The notes: generated from the sequence alone by a model not told the origin. Shown: positions 34,837 to 43,402, numbered from the stretch's first letter. The stretch is DNA of 53,280 bases from an uncultured Lachnospiraceae bacterium (GCA_910585465.1 CAJUEW010000023.1:1-53280), one strand, 5' to 3'. Numbers and translations: made by a program.

Positions 34837-35610
34837 TTACATGGCAAGTCCGCATTCAAAGGCAAGAACCATATATTTTTCCGCATTGGTAAGACCATAA
34901 GACATTAAATCTCGGATTTCCCATGTTTCGGAACTGAGGTTATCGGCTCCATACAAAAACTGGATAAAAGGAATGCGTCTGTATTTTGAAACTGCCAACA
35001 TAGAAGCACATTCCATTTCTACGGAGAGACAACCTTCCTGCCGGCGTTCCTCAATGGCGGAGAGGGTTTCCCTGTAAATGGCGTCCGAAGTCCATGTCTT
35101 GCCTTTTACATAGGAGTAGCCGCAGTCTGTTAAAACATTTTCTAATACCTGAATAGAATGTGCGTCTGCCTCCATCTCCGGAGAGGGTGCTATATAATGA
35201 TAGCTTGTACCTTCATCACGAACAGCGGAAACCGGGATAATAATATTGTTTTTTACCTTATCATCATCTAATACTCCGCAAGAGCCGAACAAAACAAACT
35301 TTTTAGCTCCCATGGCAATAATCTCTTCAAAGCACGCGACACAAGCAGGTGCGCCTACCATAGAACGATAAAAAGCAATGGCTGTATTTTTGTAATTGAT
35401 TTTGTAAACAGGTAATGTACCGTTTGCAGAGCAGAGTTCTGCTATTTTTTCTACATTATCCAGAGAAGAAAATTTTTGAATGATGTTATCAGAAAATGTG
35501 GAAATACAAATTTCCGGGAAATTTTCTATTCTTTTTGTTGTGTCAGCCGGGCTGAACAAGGCTGGTTCTGAAATTTTTGTCCGTTGAAATATTGTATACA
35601 ATTTATGCAC
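34837..35610 (-). CDS. Nucleoside phosphorylase (purine/uridine phosphorylase superfamily)
   Basis: A 257-residue phosphorylase of the PNP/UDP family. VCIS-like ICISTFSDNIIQKF, MVGAPACVACFEEIIAMGAKKFVLFGSCG, the GTSYHYIAP segment and SVEMECASMLAVSKYR (with the conserved Met-Glu substrate site) are characteristic. It probably cleaves uridine or a purine nucleoside with phosphate. Convergent with proB. The N-terminal 30 residues are atypical, and the exact substrate cannot be read from the sequence. Confidence 0.85.
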   Translation of the reverse strand: MHKLYTIFQRTKISEPALFSPADTTKRIENFPEICISTFSDNIIQKFSSLDNVEKIAELCSANGTLPVYKINYKNTAIAFYRSMVGAPACVACFEEIIAMGAKKFVLFGSCGVLDDDKVKNNIIIPVSAVRDEGTSYHYIAPSPEMEADAHSIQVLENVLTDCGYSYVKGKTWTSDAIYRETLSAIEERRQEGCLSVEMECASMLAVSKYRRIPFIQFLYGADNLSSETWEIRDLMSYGLTNAEKYMVLAFECGLAM

Positions 35611-35626
35611 ATATCATTCAGTTATC

Positions 35627-35776
35627 GAAGCTGGTAACTGGATTTTTCCTTTCTCCCATATTTAACCGTGTATTTGACTCCGCCTTTGATATATTTGGAA
35701 AAGGCACAGTAGCGCTGTCTCTGTTTATAAAGAATTTTATCACATTTATTTTTTAAAGTCACTAACTCTTTTAGGA
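35627..35776 (-). pseudogene. Possible C-terminal gene relic
   Basis: On the minus strand a frame of about 49 codons open after a stop ends at TAA 35627-35629. Its peptide is basic and protein-like (YIKGGVKYTVKYGRKEKSSY near the end). A separate upstream frame, MKTFTVYIKLSPKRVSDFKK, stops just before it in another phase. This looks like a small basic gene broken by a frameshift. Family unknown. Confidence 0.3.
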
Positions 35777-36053
35777 GACAGCTTTATATAAACTGTAAAT
35801 GTTTTCATGGTTATTGCCCTTTTCCTGCCGCCGCCTTCCGCTTTTATACTTCCATAGTAAAAAAATACAGTATCAAGCCATGTGAAACCAGTTATCCGCC
35901 ATATCCTTCATTGACTGATAAAGGAGATATCCGTCAGTGCAAAAACGGAGCATTGCAACGATTCATTGCGTCAGTTCCTGTAAGGGCTGGTAGATATAAA
36001 ATGACTTGTCTGCTATAATTTTCTTAAAACTGAACTGCAGGAGGAAAACAGAG
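35777..36053 (+). promoter_or_regulatory. Upstream region and promoter of XRE gene
   Basis: Non-coding stretch. TATAAT at 36014-36019 with TAGATA 17 bp upstream forms a likely promoter for the XRE-family gene, and AGGAGG at 36041-36046 is its ribosome site. I see no gene or structured element in the rest. Confidence 0.5.
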
Positions 36054-36857
36054 ATGACACTTGGAGAGAAAATACAAAAGTTAAGGAAACAGAGGGGACT
36101 TTCCCAGGAAGCACTTGCCGAAAAAGTAACTGTCACAAGACAGACTATTTCAAAATGGGAATTAAATCAATCTGTGCCGGATTTGGACTTTATTGTCCAA
36201 CTCAGTGATATATTCAATGTATCCTCTGATTATCTTATCAAAAATGAATTGACGGAGCCGGATGAATTGCCATACAGAAAGCGGAGTTGCCATTTATCCG
36301 AGAAAAACAAGCGTATTATTTTGATAATTATTTCTATAGCAGCGTTAACTGCGATTTATGTATGTTTAATTTGTGATTATTTTACTGCAAAACGACTTTC
36401 ATGGTCATTGGTTGCCATTGTGTCAATTATTGCAGTATGGATTGTACTTCTTCCAGGTCTGACAGCCCAAAATAAGGTTGTTTTTAAAACAATGATCATA
36501 ATCAGTATTATTCCAGTCCCATTGCTGGCGGTTCTATCCGTATTTGCGAAGGAACCTGTTATCCTCACCCTGGGCAGTTGTATCACGCTGATTTCAGTTA
36601 TTGCGCTTTGGGCAATATATGGAATATTCTGCAGGTATAAGAAGAATTTGTACCGAGTATTTGGATTTGCCCTGCTGGTCCTGATTCCTGTTCCGATTGC
36701 AATTACCCATACCTCAGCCTGTTTCCTGCCGCAAACTCATTTGGATTTTTCATCTGCTATATTTAACAGCGGAATTACAGCTGTACTCTCTCTGGTGTGT
36801 TTCGGGTCAGACTATTTATTTTGTCACAGGAAAGGAGATATAGTGAATAAAAAATGA
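36054..36857 (+). CDS. XRE-family regulator with membrane domain
   Basis: A 267-residue protein. Residues 1-62 form an XRE helix-turn-helix (LGEKIQKLRKQRGLSQEALAEK, then VTRQTISKWE and a C-terminal DLDFIVQLSDIFNVSSDYL). Residues 80-260 contain about six hydrophobic helices. Membrane-bound XRE regulators of this kind are common in clostridia and usually control an adjacent gene. I chose ATG 36054 behind AGGAGG. Its stop overlaps the ATG of the following hydrolase (ATGA), so the two are coupled. Confidence 0.87.
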   Translation: MTLGEKIQKLRKQRGLSQEALAEKVTVTRQTISKWELNQSVPDLDFIVQLSDIFNVSSDYLIKNELTEPDELPYRKRSCHLSEKNKRIILIIISIAALTAIYVCLICDYFTAKRLSWSLVAIVSIIAVWIVLLPGLTAQNKVVFKTMIIISIIPVPLLAVLSVFAKEPVILTLGSCITLISVIALWAIYGIFCRYKKNLYRVFGFALLVLIPVPIAITHTSACFLPQTHLDFSSAIFNSGITAVLSLVCFGSDYLFCHRKGDIVNKK

Positions 36858-37459
36858 AAACTATTTTATTACATGGATTGGGGCAGACCGCACAGGACTG
36901 GAAAGAAGTAATAAAGCAAACCTCATCTTCCAATATAGATTGTCCTGAAATTTTTTCAGCACTAGAAGGTGACATAACTTATACACGGGTCTTTGACAGA
37001 TTGGAGCAGCAGTATTCTGATACAACAGAACCGCTTCGCATTTGCGGACTTTCGTTGGGAGCACTACTGGCACTCGACTTTGCCATCCGCCATGGGAACA
37101 AGGTTGCTTCCCTTATTTTAGTTGCCCCCCAATATAAAGTTCCAGGTTTATTGATAGATTTTCAGAATTTTATATTTCGCTGCATGCCAAATAAGACCTT
37201 TGATGGTATAGGTATATCAAAAAGAAATATGATTGGGCTAACACGTTCTATGCGGTCACTTGATTTTACATCTCAGTTAGGCGAGATAGTTTGTCCGGTA
37301 ATTATTGTATGTGGAGATAAGGACAATGCAAATCTAAAAGCATCAAAAAAATTAAAAGAGCTTCTGCCACAGGCAAAACTGCGTATTATACCCGGAACGG
37401 GACATGAGGTTAATAAAACCGTCCCACAAGCCATTGCAGATATTCTAAACAAATATTAA
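36854..37459 (+). CDS. Alpha/beta hydrolase
   Basis: A 201-residue compact alpha/beta hydrolase. The N-terminal ILLHGLGQTAQDW is the oxyanion-hole region, GLSLGALLALDFA holds the nucleophile serine, VCGDKDNANL carries the acidic residue and GTGHEVN the histidine, so the triad is complete. It is short for the family, with a reduced cap. Translationally coupled to the XRE membrane regulator; substrate unknown. Confidence 0.86.
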   Translation: MKTILLHGLGQTAQDWKEVIKQTSSSNIDCPEIFSALEGDITYTRVFDRLEQQYSDTTEPLRICGLSLGALLALDFAIRHGNKVASLILVAPQYKVPGLLIDFQNFIFRCMPNKTFDGIGISKRNMIGLTRSMRSLDFTSQLGEIVCPVIIVCGDKDNANLKASKKLKELLPQAKLRIIPGTGHEVNKTVPQAIADILNKY

Positions 37460-37470
37460 GGCGGGTAAGG

Positions 37471-38121
37471 TTAATTTCCTTTCCGTCTTGAAGTATCCTG
37501 TGTTGGTTCTGCTTTATTTCCAGTCCCGGTAAAGTCCAATTCGGGGACATACATATTAGAACGTAAAATAACCTTGCGTTCAGAATTCGGGTCAGAGGGA
37601 TAAAATGGCGGCGTTTTGTCTTTGCGTTCAGCCCTGCAATCAATATCATAATCTGAAACTGTTCCGGGAAGCAGACAATAAACTTTGCCGGATACGCTGT
37701 GTGCGTTTAGGCTTTTCCCAATCCATGCGCCCTGGATACGGATTTGCCCGCTGCTTGATTTCAGAAGGATATTCTGAGAATGTATTTCGTTTACGTTAAT
37801 CCTGCTAACGCCTGTTTCCACACAAATGTCAAGTTTGCAGCTGTCCGGGGGGATTTCTATTTCTAACAGGTTATCTTTCATCAGCTCCATCATACGGAAA
37901 AATTCATAAAATGTTACCGCCATTTGTTCTTTCATATAGATACCCGAATCTTTTTTTGCAATATTCATTTTCCGGAAACGGTTATTGTGGTAACGGATAA
38001 TAATTTCTTTCTCTTCTCCCTGTGAGATACAGACATTGTAATTTTTGCAGGTAATGTGCAGGCTGCCTATATTGTGAACAGGATATTTAAGGTATTTTGT
38101 TTCTTCTAAAAAATCTTTCAT
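37471..38121 (-). CDS. DUF4097-like protein
   Basis: A 216-residue soluble protein that resembles the right-handed beta-helix DUF4097 family: SLHITCKNYNVCISQGEEKE, LEIEIPPDSCKLDICVETG, and repeated strand turns (ILLKSSSGQIRIQGAW, LNAHSVSGKVYCLLPG). The C-terminal tail is polar and looks disordered. Such proteins often accompany regulators and membrane proteins in envelope-stress loci. Its ATG overlaps the stop of a short upstream frame (ATGA). Confidence 0.7.
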   Translation of the reverse strand: MKDFLEETKYLKYPVHNIGSLHITCKNYNVCISQGEEKEIIIRYHNNRFRKMNIAKKDSGIYMKEQMAVTFYEFFRMMELMKDNLLEIEIPPDSCKLDICVETGVSRINVNEIHSQNILLKSSSGQIRIQGAWIGKSLNAHSVSGKVYCLLPGTVSDYDIDCRAERKDKTPPFYPSDPNSERKVILRSNMYVPELDFTGTGNKAEPTQDTSRRKGN

Positions 38122-38312
38122 AAAAATGAAACCTCCCCTTTTTCTGCCGGAATAAGGTTAAACCGCCCAAACAATGGGATAATGAACGGGAAATAGCTGT
38201 GCGTTCCATGAAAGAAGCCGCATAGACTGTTGACAGGGACATATAAAAATGTCGGGAGCATTACCCGGTGGAATATAAGAAGCCGTATCAGTTTGCCAGT
38301 CCAGTTCTCCAC
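38118..38312 (-). CDS. Short hydrophobic frame coupled to DUF4097 gene
   Basis: A 64-residue frame from GTG 38312 with a hydrophobic N-terminal half; its TGA overlaps the ATG of the DUF4097 gene. The ATGA coupling argues that it, or a longer ancestor of which it is the 3' end, was translated. No clear ribosome site precedes it, and I do not recognise a family. It may be a relic. Confidence 0.35.
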   Translation of the reverse strand: MENWTGKLIRLLIFHRVMLPTFLYVPVNSLCGFFHGTHSYFPFIIPLFGRFNLIPAEKGEVSFL

Positions 38313-38430
38313 CTTATTAACTTTGAAATAAGACAGTCAGTACCTGTTAAAGTAAAATCCACAATCCACAGTTGGCATGGATTTTGTTTTTGCTGTCTTC
38401 TGTGGATAATAACGGAAGCCAGAACAAAAA

Positions 38431-38925
38431 TTGCTGCGGGAAAAGCCGTTCCATAAAATCAGCTTGACCGAAGTATGCAAATGTATGGAGATTAACAGGA
38501 CAACCTTTTATAAATATTATAAGGACATATACGACTGGAAAGAACAACTGGAGCAGGAATGTTTACACCGTACAGAGGACATCTTAGCAAATTGCGGGTT
38601 AGATGATATGCGGGAGATTTTGACACAGCAATTTAAGGATATGAGAGAAAATGTGGAACTATATGGTCTGATTTCATCCCCTAATTTTGAGAGTAATGTT
38701 TTGGAGCTGTCAATCTCTATGATTTTGGATAAAGCCGATACGGAAACAAAGAAATATCTCTCTTTAGATATGGAGAAAGATTATAAAAGAAAGTGGGATT
38801 GCTATTTTGTGATTTACGGCTGTCTTGGGGTCATTGAATGTTGGATAAAAGAAGGAATAAAGGAAACGCCGGAAGAGCTTGCAGACTATTACATGAACAG
38901 TCTGCGCCAATCTTTAATTCGGTAA
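38431..38925 (+). CDS. TetR-family regulator, N-terminally shortened
   Basis: A 164-residue TetR-type protein from TTG 38431. The helix-turn-helix is recognisable: EKPFHKISLTEVCKCMEINRT followed by FYKYYKDIYDW. A helical ligand-binding domain follows (FKDMRENVELYGLISSPNF, CLGVIECWIKEGIKETPEELADYY). The first helix (about 20 residues, usually RTKKAIREAFLELL) is missing because of an in-frame stop at 38410-38412, and no good ribosome site is visible. It could be a decayed copy. It is divergent from the DUF4097 gene. Confidence 0.7.
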   Translation: MLREKPFHKISLTEVCKCMEINRTTFYKYYKDIYDWKEQLEQECLHRTEDILANCGLDDMREILTQQFKDMRENVELYGLISSPNFESNVLELSISMILDKADTETKKYLSLDMEKDYKRKWDCYFVIYGCLGVIECWIKEGIKETPEELADYYMNSLRQSLIR

Positions 38926-39123
38926 AATGAAAGGTTAATGACTGTTATTTATTTTTGATAAACGCAAAGTCGTTATTTTTCCTTAATGACTGTTTAGACA
39001 TGGTGCTAGCACCGTGTAAGTCAATGCAAATAGGGGAAAATGACAATGTGGCAGTTTGCAGTAATAAGCAGATTGCTATATTTTTATGGAAAAACGCACG
39101 TTTATATGGTAATATATAGAAGT

Positions 39124-39232
39124 ATAGATAAAAACACAACGCAAGGTAATCTTGCAGAACTGGTAGGTAGTCCAGTCGCACTGATTTGGTGTAAGTAGCC
39201 CTCCCTCCTTAAGGTATTAAGAAGGAATTATC
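39124..39232 (+). ncRNA. yjdF riboswitch (azaaromatic-sensing)
   Basis: The leader of the yjdF gene contains AAAACACAACGCAAGGTAAT and successive hairpins: GCAAG/CTTGC (39141-39155), ACTGG/CCAGT (39159-39176), and GCACTGATTTGGTGT. It ends with CCTCCTT pairing to AAGAAGG around the Shine-Dalgarno. This agrees with my recollection of the yjdF RNA motif, which binds azaaromatic compounds, and its position directly before a DUF2992 gene is diagnostic. The overlap with the Shine-Dalgarno suggests control of translation. Confidence 0.82.
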
Positions 39233-39649
39233 ATGGACAAAGTTTCGGGAAAGCTGACAGTATTTTTTGAGGACCCCTTTTGGGTGGGAATGTTTGAGCG
39301 TGTATCGGATGGAAGGCTGTCTGTATGTAAGGTTACGTTCGGTGCAGAACCCAAAGACTATGAAATATATGATTTCGTTCTGAAAAATTACTATCGACTA
39401 CGATTTAGTCCGGCTGTAGCAACTGATGTAAAAGAAGCTGGTCGCAATCCTAAACGGATACAGCGTGAAGTTAGGAAACAGATACAGAATACTGGGATAG
39501 GTACAAAATCGCAACAGGCTTTGAAATTGCAGCAGGAGCAGATGAAAACTGAACGCAAGGTTGTGAGCAGGGAACAACGAGAAATGGGGAAACAATGGCA
39601 GTTTGAACTGAAACAGCGGAAGAGGAAAGAAAAACATAGAGGGAGATAA
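39233..39649 (+). CDS. yjdF: YjdF family protein (DUF2992)
   Basis: A 138-residue YjdF protein. The N-terminal half (KLTVFFEDPFWVGMFERV, CKVTFGAEPKDYEIYDFVL) is a compact conserved domain. The C-terminal half is a long Lys/Arg/Gln-rich helix. The family is linked to resistance or response to azaaromatic compounds through its riboswitch; its biochemistry is not established. It starts at ATG 39233 behind AGAAGGA. A second, inverted copy with about 90% identical DNA over the last 297 bp lies at 52984-53280. Confidence 0.92.
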   Translation: MDKVSGKLTVFFEDPFWVGMFERVSDGRLSVCKVTFGAEPKDYEIYDFVLKNYYRLRFSPAVATDVKEAGRNPKRIQREVRKQIQNTGIGTKSQQALKLQQEQMKTERKVVSREQREMGKQWQFELKQRKRKEKHRGR

Positions 39650-39710
39650 TCCTTTATGCCGTAATGTAATTGATGGAATTAGCAAATGTGGGATTATAGG
39701 AGAGAGGAAT

Positions 39711-41258
39711 ATGGAAAAAGTAAAAGTTCATGAGTTGGCTAAACAGTATGGTTTAACCAATATGCAAATGATGGATTTTTTGGCAAATAATGATATTGAA
39801 GTTCAAAATCCTGAATCATTAGTAGATATATCTTTTGTCGGAGATATAATAAAAAAATTGGAAACAAAAAAGAATTTAGGAGAGCATAGGAATAAAACTT
39901 CATTAAAAAGTATACAGATAGAAGGTTTATTTGGAAAGTATAATTATAAAATAGAATTTAAAAATGATATTTTTATATGGGTTTCGGAGAATGGGGTAGG
40001 AAAGACAACGATATTAAATATTATTGTTGCACTTTTAAATGCAGATAGGAAAACTCTTGCAGAGACATACTTTAAAAAAGTTGTGATTACAATAGATAAA
40101 AAACCATATGTTATTGATAAAACAAATGTAAAGAATAATTATCCAGAACCTAGGCAGGTTGAAAGACTTTTAGTTGAACTTAGAGCGTATATACCAGCTC
40201 GGTATTTTGTGCAGATTAGAGATGAATATAGGAGATATGGGAAAATTGATTTCGAGGAATTGGATTACTTAATTCGTAAATTTGTAGATAGAGACGAAGT
40301 GAGTTACCACTATCGAAGGAGACTAATATATAGATTAAGAGAATTGCAGGAAATACAGTTTGATGATATTTCAGATGTATTATATGAAATAAAGAGTAGA
40401 TTAATGGAGGAGATATTATTTTATCCGACTTATAGACGTATAGAAATTTCATTAGACAAAGTGTTTATTAATTCTACATCTCATAGCAATGGAGAATTGA
40501 TTAAATATATTGGTTTTGGTATGGAGGATGTTAAAAGAAGAATAAGTAATTTATTGGATAAAATGAGTAAGGATGCCAATAATTCTTATATTGAGATGAA
40601 TGGTGCAATTATTAGCGATTTGCTTAAGAATTCGAGTATAGCAGAATTAGCAAAGAATATACCTCAAATTAACCGCCATAAAGTGGAAGTAGTTATAAAA
40701 AGAATAGGAGAGGAGCGAATTGAAAATATAGATAAGTTGAAAGAGTTTGTGAATGGAAAAATGGATACTCCCAATGAAGACTTTTTAATATTTTATTTAG
40801 ATAAACTGGCAAAAATATATGATAGTCAAAAAGCAATAGATGATAAATTGTCAAATTTTGCAAAGGTTTGTACTAAATATTTGTCAGGGAAAAAAGTGAT
40901 ATATGATGAGGCTATGTTGTCTTTAGATATATTTGATATTGATGAACAGAAAATTGATTTTGATGATTTATCTTCTGGTGAAAAGCAGATTGTATCTATT
41001 TTTTCAAAAGTGTATTTAGATGTTACTACTTCAAGTATTTTTGTGATTGACGAGCCTGAGATTTCTTTGTCTATTGAATGGCAAAAAGAATTTTTAGTAG
41101 ATGTATATAACTCAGGTAAAGTTGCATTGCTTATTGCAACAACACATTCACCTTTTATATTTAAAAATGAGTTTAGGGAATTCACAACGGAAATTGATAT
41201 GTACAAAGAGGAGAAAGAAGTAGATGGAATTGTTAAAACAAATGGAGGAAGAATGTGA
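39711..41258 (+). CDS. PARIS AriA-like ATPase with N-terminal IF2_N-like domain
   Basis: A 515-residue ABC-type AAA ATPase. Residues 3-50 (VKVHELAKQYGLTNMQMMDF) resemble the IF2_N domain of translation initiation factor IF-2. The ATPase has Walker A SENGVGKTT (92-100), signature SSGEKQ (421-426), Walker B IFVIDEPE (443-450) and the switch histidine in ATTHS (476-480). GFGMEDVKRRI (268-278) is typical of the AAA_15-type ATPases that pair with DUF4435 proteins. The next gene overlaps it by 35 bp and encodes DUF4435, so the pair matches AriA/AriB of the PARIS anti-phage system. Base composition is far more AT-rich than its neighbours, indicating transfer. Confidence 0.85.
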   Translation: MEKVKVHELAKQYGLTNMQMMDFLANNDIEVQNPESLVDISFVGDIIKKLETKKNLGEHRNKTSLKSIQIEGLFGKYNYKIEFKNDIFIWVSENGVGKTTILNIIVALLNADRKTLAETYFKKVVITIDKKPYVIDKTNVKNNYPEPRQVERLLVELRAYIPARYFVQIRDEYRRYGKIDFEELDYLIRKFVDRDEVSYHYRRRLIYRLRELQEIQFDDISDVLYEIKSRLMEEILFYPTYRRIEISLDKVFINSTSHSNGELIKYIGFGMEDVKRRISNLLDKMSKDANNSYIEMNGAIISDLLKNSSIAELAKNIPQINRHKVEVVIKRIGEERIENIDKLKEFVNGKMDTPNEDFLIFYLDKLAKIYDSQKAIDDKLSNFAKVCTKYLSGKKVIYDEAMLSLDIFDIDEQKIDFDDLSSGEKQIVSIFSKVYLDVTTSSIFVIDEPEISLSIEWQKEFLVDVYNSGKVALLIATTHSPFIFKNEFREFTTEIDMYKEEKEVDGIVKTNGGRM

Positions 41259-42138
41259 TTGCGTTGAAGTTATATTTCAAGATTACATTCAGTCAAGAAG
41301 CACAAAGGAAATTTTTTTGTTTTTTGAGGGGAAAGATGATTATAAATATTACTGGTGTAGGTTATCTTTATATATTGGGGAAAAGCCATATAAGAAATAT
41401 GATTGTAATGGCAAAAGAAATGTGCTAATTATTTATGATATGATAAAAAGAAAAACTCAACAAAGGGAACGAGAAAAAATTCTCTATTTTGTTGATAAGG
41501 ATTTTGATAAGCAAAATATTGCACCAGGGGATATATATATGCTTCCTACATATGCTATTGAAAATTTATATATTTCTGATAAAGCTATTGAGAATATGAT
41601 TATTGGAGAGTTTGGATTTTCGGGTGAAATGGATATGGAGGATAAAAATGATTTAAGTATTGCGGTAAAATATCTTGTTACCCAAAGAGACGAAATTATT
41701 GAATCAATGATATATGCTAACGCTTGGTATTCTTTGCAAAAAAATAAAGTAAATAAACCGCCTTATCCTAAACTTTCTGCAATTAAAGAATATGATACAA
41801 TAAAAAATATTAATGATAAAGCAATATTGCAAAGCTTGGTTCCTAATTCTATACCTGTTTCAGATGAGGAAATGGAAAAAGAGATTAATTATTTAAGAGA
41901 AAAGCCTTATGAAAGACTAAGAGGTAAATATTTTGAACAAATAATGCCGCATTATATTATGAAAGTGTTTGAAGATTCAAACAAAAAGGCGAATAGAAAA
42001 ATGTTTTCCAAAAGAAGAAAAGTAAATCTTAACATTGGTGTAGATAATATGGTTTCGGTTTTATCAAATTATGCGGATGTTCCAAATGATCTACTCTCTT
42101 ATATTAATAAAAGATTTCAAGTGGATGCAGGTGTTTGA
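41224..42138 (+). CDS. PARIS AriB-like DUF4435 TOPRIM effector
   Basis: A 304-residue DUF4435 protein. The TOPRIM-like metal site is readable: E35 in LFFEGKDDYKYY, the DxD in FVDKDFD (91-95) and a later glutamate in TYAIENLY (E113). YDCNGKRNVLIIYDMI is another family mark. In PARIS, AriB is held by AriA and released when a phage anti-restriction protein is sensed, then acts as a nuclease on tRNA. It starts at ATG 41224 behind GAGGAGAAAG inside the ATPase gene (35-bp overlap). It is very AT-rich, like its partner. An OLD-like or Septu-like role is an alternative, but the domain pair favours PARIS. Confidence 0.85.
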   Translation: MELLKQMEEECDCVEVIFQDYIQSRSTKEIFLFFEGKDDYKYYWCRLSLYIGEKPYKKYDCNGKRNVLIIYDMIKRKTQQREREKILYFVDKDFDKQNIAPGDIYMLPTYAIENLYISDKAIENMIIGEFGFSGEMDMEDKNDLSIAVKYLVTQRDEIIESMIYANAWYSLQKNKVNKPPYPKLSAIKEYDTIKNINDKAILQSLVPNSIPVSDEEMEKEINYLREKPYERLRGKYFEQIMPHYIMKVFEDSNKKANRKMFSKRRKVNLNIGVDNMVSVLSNYADVPNDLLSYINKRFQVDAGV

Positions 42139-42197
42139 AAATAATGTTTAGTTCATAAAAAATCTAAATGTCTAAAGGGACAAACTTTGATACAAAA

Positions 42198-42226
42198 TAA
42201 GCCTTCCGATTTGGAGGGCTATTTTT
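42198..42226. terminator. Bidirectional terminator after the defence cassette
   Basis: AAGCCTTCC / GGAGGGCT with a 5-nt loop is followed by ATTTTTCC on the plus strand and by TTATTTTG on the minus strand. It can end the ATPase-DUF4435 operon and the small minus-strand frame. Confidence 0.65.
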
Positions 42227-42350
42227 CCGCAAGTCTTGAAAAAGCTTTATTCTGCGGGCTCTTCTTATGGTTCTTCTTTTCCAGATATTTGTCTTGGAGC
42301 TCCGCATTACCATGAAAAGGATGTTGCTTGAAGCGATGACGATATGCCAT
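42219..42350 (-). CDS. Small basic protein, possible conjugative-element relic
   Basis: A 43-codon minus-strand frame encoding a His/Lys-rich peptide (starts MAYRHRFKQHPFHGNAELQD). It is followed by a terminator-like hairpin. No strong ribosome site is visible. It looks like a small accessory gene of the kind found in conjugative elements, next to another relic at 42531-42734. Confidence 0.35.
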   Translation of the reverse strand: MAYRHRFKQHPFHGNAELQDKYLEKKNHKKSPQNKAFSRLAEK

Positions 42351-42530
42351 ACTGGCAGATGCACACCCCTTGGCAGACTATACGTGCAGAAAGCAATAAC
42401 CGCAATAAAGTATCATTTGAGATTTGAAGAATGAGAACTTTTTAGCGGTTATTTTTGCTTATGCCATTGCCAGTAGAAGAGGCGTGAATACCGATCCAAA
42501 ACCCCGCCGGGGCTGGGCCGGGATTTTTTC

Positions 42531-42734
42531 TTATGCTGCGGTGAGGCCCTGGGCTGCAAGTGCTTCTGTCAATTCTGTGTTTTTCTCGCCGCTGAGTTTG
42601 TCGTTCCGGTCAATGGTGTAGCGTAAGTTCTTTCCGGCGGGGCCGGTTACATTATAGCTGATTTCCATGGTGCCGGATTCTTCGGCGGCTTCACTATCCT
42701 CGTTCGGGCTGCTGGTGGGGATATCTGTAACAAG
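42531..42734 (-). pseudogene. C-terminal gene relic, probably from a conjugative element
   Basis: A minus-strand frame of 67 codons with no start codon context, closed upstream by TAG (42735-42737). The peptide reads as genuine coding sequence (ISYNVTGPAGKNLRYTIDRN, then LSGEKNTELTEALAAQGLTA). It is GC-richer than its surroundings, and a GC-rich hairpin (CCCCGGCGGGG) follows its stop. The family is not certain; the style recalls hypothetical proteins of clostridial conjugative transposons. Confidence 0.5.
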
Positions 42735-42865
42735 CTAAAGTCCTTCTGCTCAAAATTATTTTTTAATTCTGTGTGACACAGCTTACACAGTTTTTTGTGA
42801 AAGCAAGCATTATGAGCAAAGAGATGCAGGGTTTTGGAGAAATGTTCAATATATAATTGTAATTA
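42735..42865. other. Non-coding stretch
   Basis: Nothing recognisable apart from the start of the Rrf2 promoter region. Confidence 0.4.
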
Positions 42866-42894
42866 TTGACATTACAACAAAAAAGAGATAAAAT
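42858..42894 (+). promoter_or_regulatory. Promoter and operator of rrf2-family gene
   Basis: TTGACA (42866-42871), a 17-bp spacer and TAAAAT (42889-42894) form a near-consensus promoter. The -35 box lies inside the dyad TTGTAATTATTGACATTACAA. The same arrangement, with one base changed, drives the operon starting at 43607. Confidence 0.78.
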
Positions 42895-42920
42895 CTTTAG
42901 AGGAAAGAGAGGTGTTTTTG

Positions 42921-43349
42921 ATGCAGATTTCGAGCAGATTTACCTTGGCAGTTCATATATTTGCCTGCATAGATGTGTTTAAGGATGATTATAAGGTAAC
43001 AAGTGATTTTCTGGCTGGCAGTACGAATGTGAACCCGGTAATAGTCCGCAAGATACTGGGGCAATTAAAGGCGGCGGGGCTTGTGGAGGTGGCCAGGGGC
43101 TCCGGCGGGGCTTCTATTCCCAAACCTTTAAAGGAGATAACTTTCCTTGATATCTACAATGCGGTTGAATGTATTGAGAATGGAGAGCTGTTTCACTTTC
43201 ATGAAAATCCAAATACAAACTGTCCGGTGGGAAAGAATATCCATATGGTTTTGGACAATAGGCTGATGCGGGTGCAAAAGGCTATGGAGGCTGAACTTTC
43301 TTCTATCACTTTGGAAGATATCATGCGGGATACAAGGAAATTGATCTGA
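42921..43349 (+). CDS. Rrf2-family transcriptional regulator
   Basis: A 142-residue Rrf2 winged-helix regulator: MQISSRFTLAVHIFACIDVF, NVNPVIVRKILGQLKAAGLVEVARGSGGA and PLKEITFLDIYNAVE are diagnostic. Unlike IscR and NsrR it lacks a three-cysteine Fe-S cluster; only one cysteine is present in NTNCPVGKN. It resembles the YwnA/YwgB-type members. I use ATG 42921 behind GAGAGG. The identical operator upstream of its own gene and of the next operon suggests it represses both. Confidence 0.9.
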   Translation: MQISSRFTLAVHIFACIDVFKDDYKVTSDFLAGSTNVNPVIVRKILGQLKAAGLVEVARGSGGASIPKPLKEITFLDIYNAVECIENGELFHFHENPNTNCPVGKNIHMVLDNRLMRVQKAMEAELSSITLEDIMRDTRKLI

Positions 43350-43357
43350 GATTATGG

Positions 43358-43402
43358 AAATTTGAGGTTTTTGAGAGATTATCAAAACCTCAAATTTTTT
43401 TT
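43358..43402 (+). terminator. Strong terminator after rrf2 gene
   Basis: AAATTTGAGGTTTT / AAAACCTCAAATTT is a perfect 14-bp stem followed by a T run. Confidence 0.9.

Noticed and set aside
39711..41258. The ATPase as an IF-2 fragment
   Set aside because: Only the first ~50 residues resemble IF2_N; the remaining 460 residues are an ABC-type ATPase with complete motifs and no IF-2 GTPase domain.
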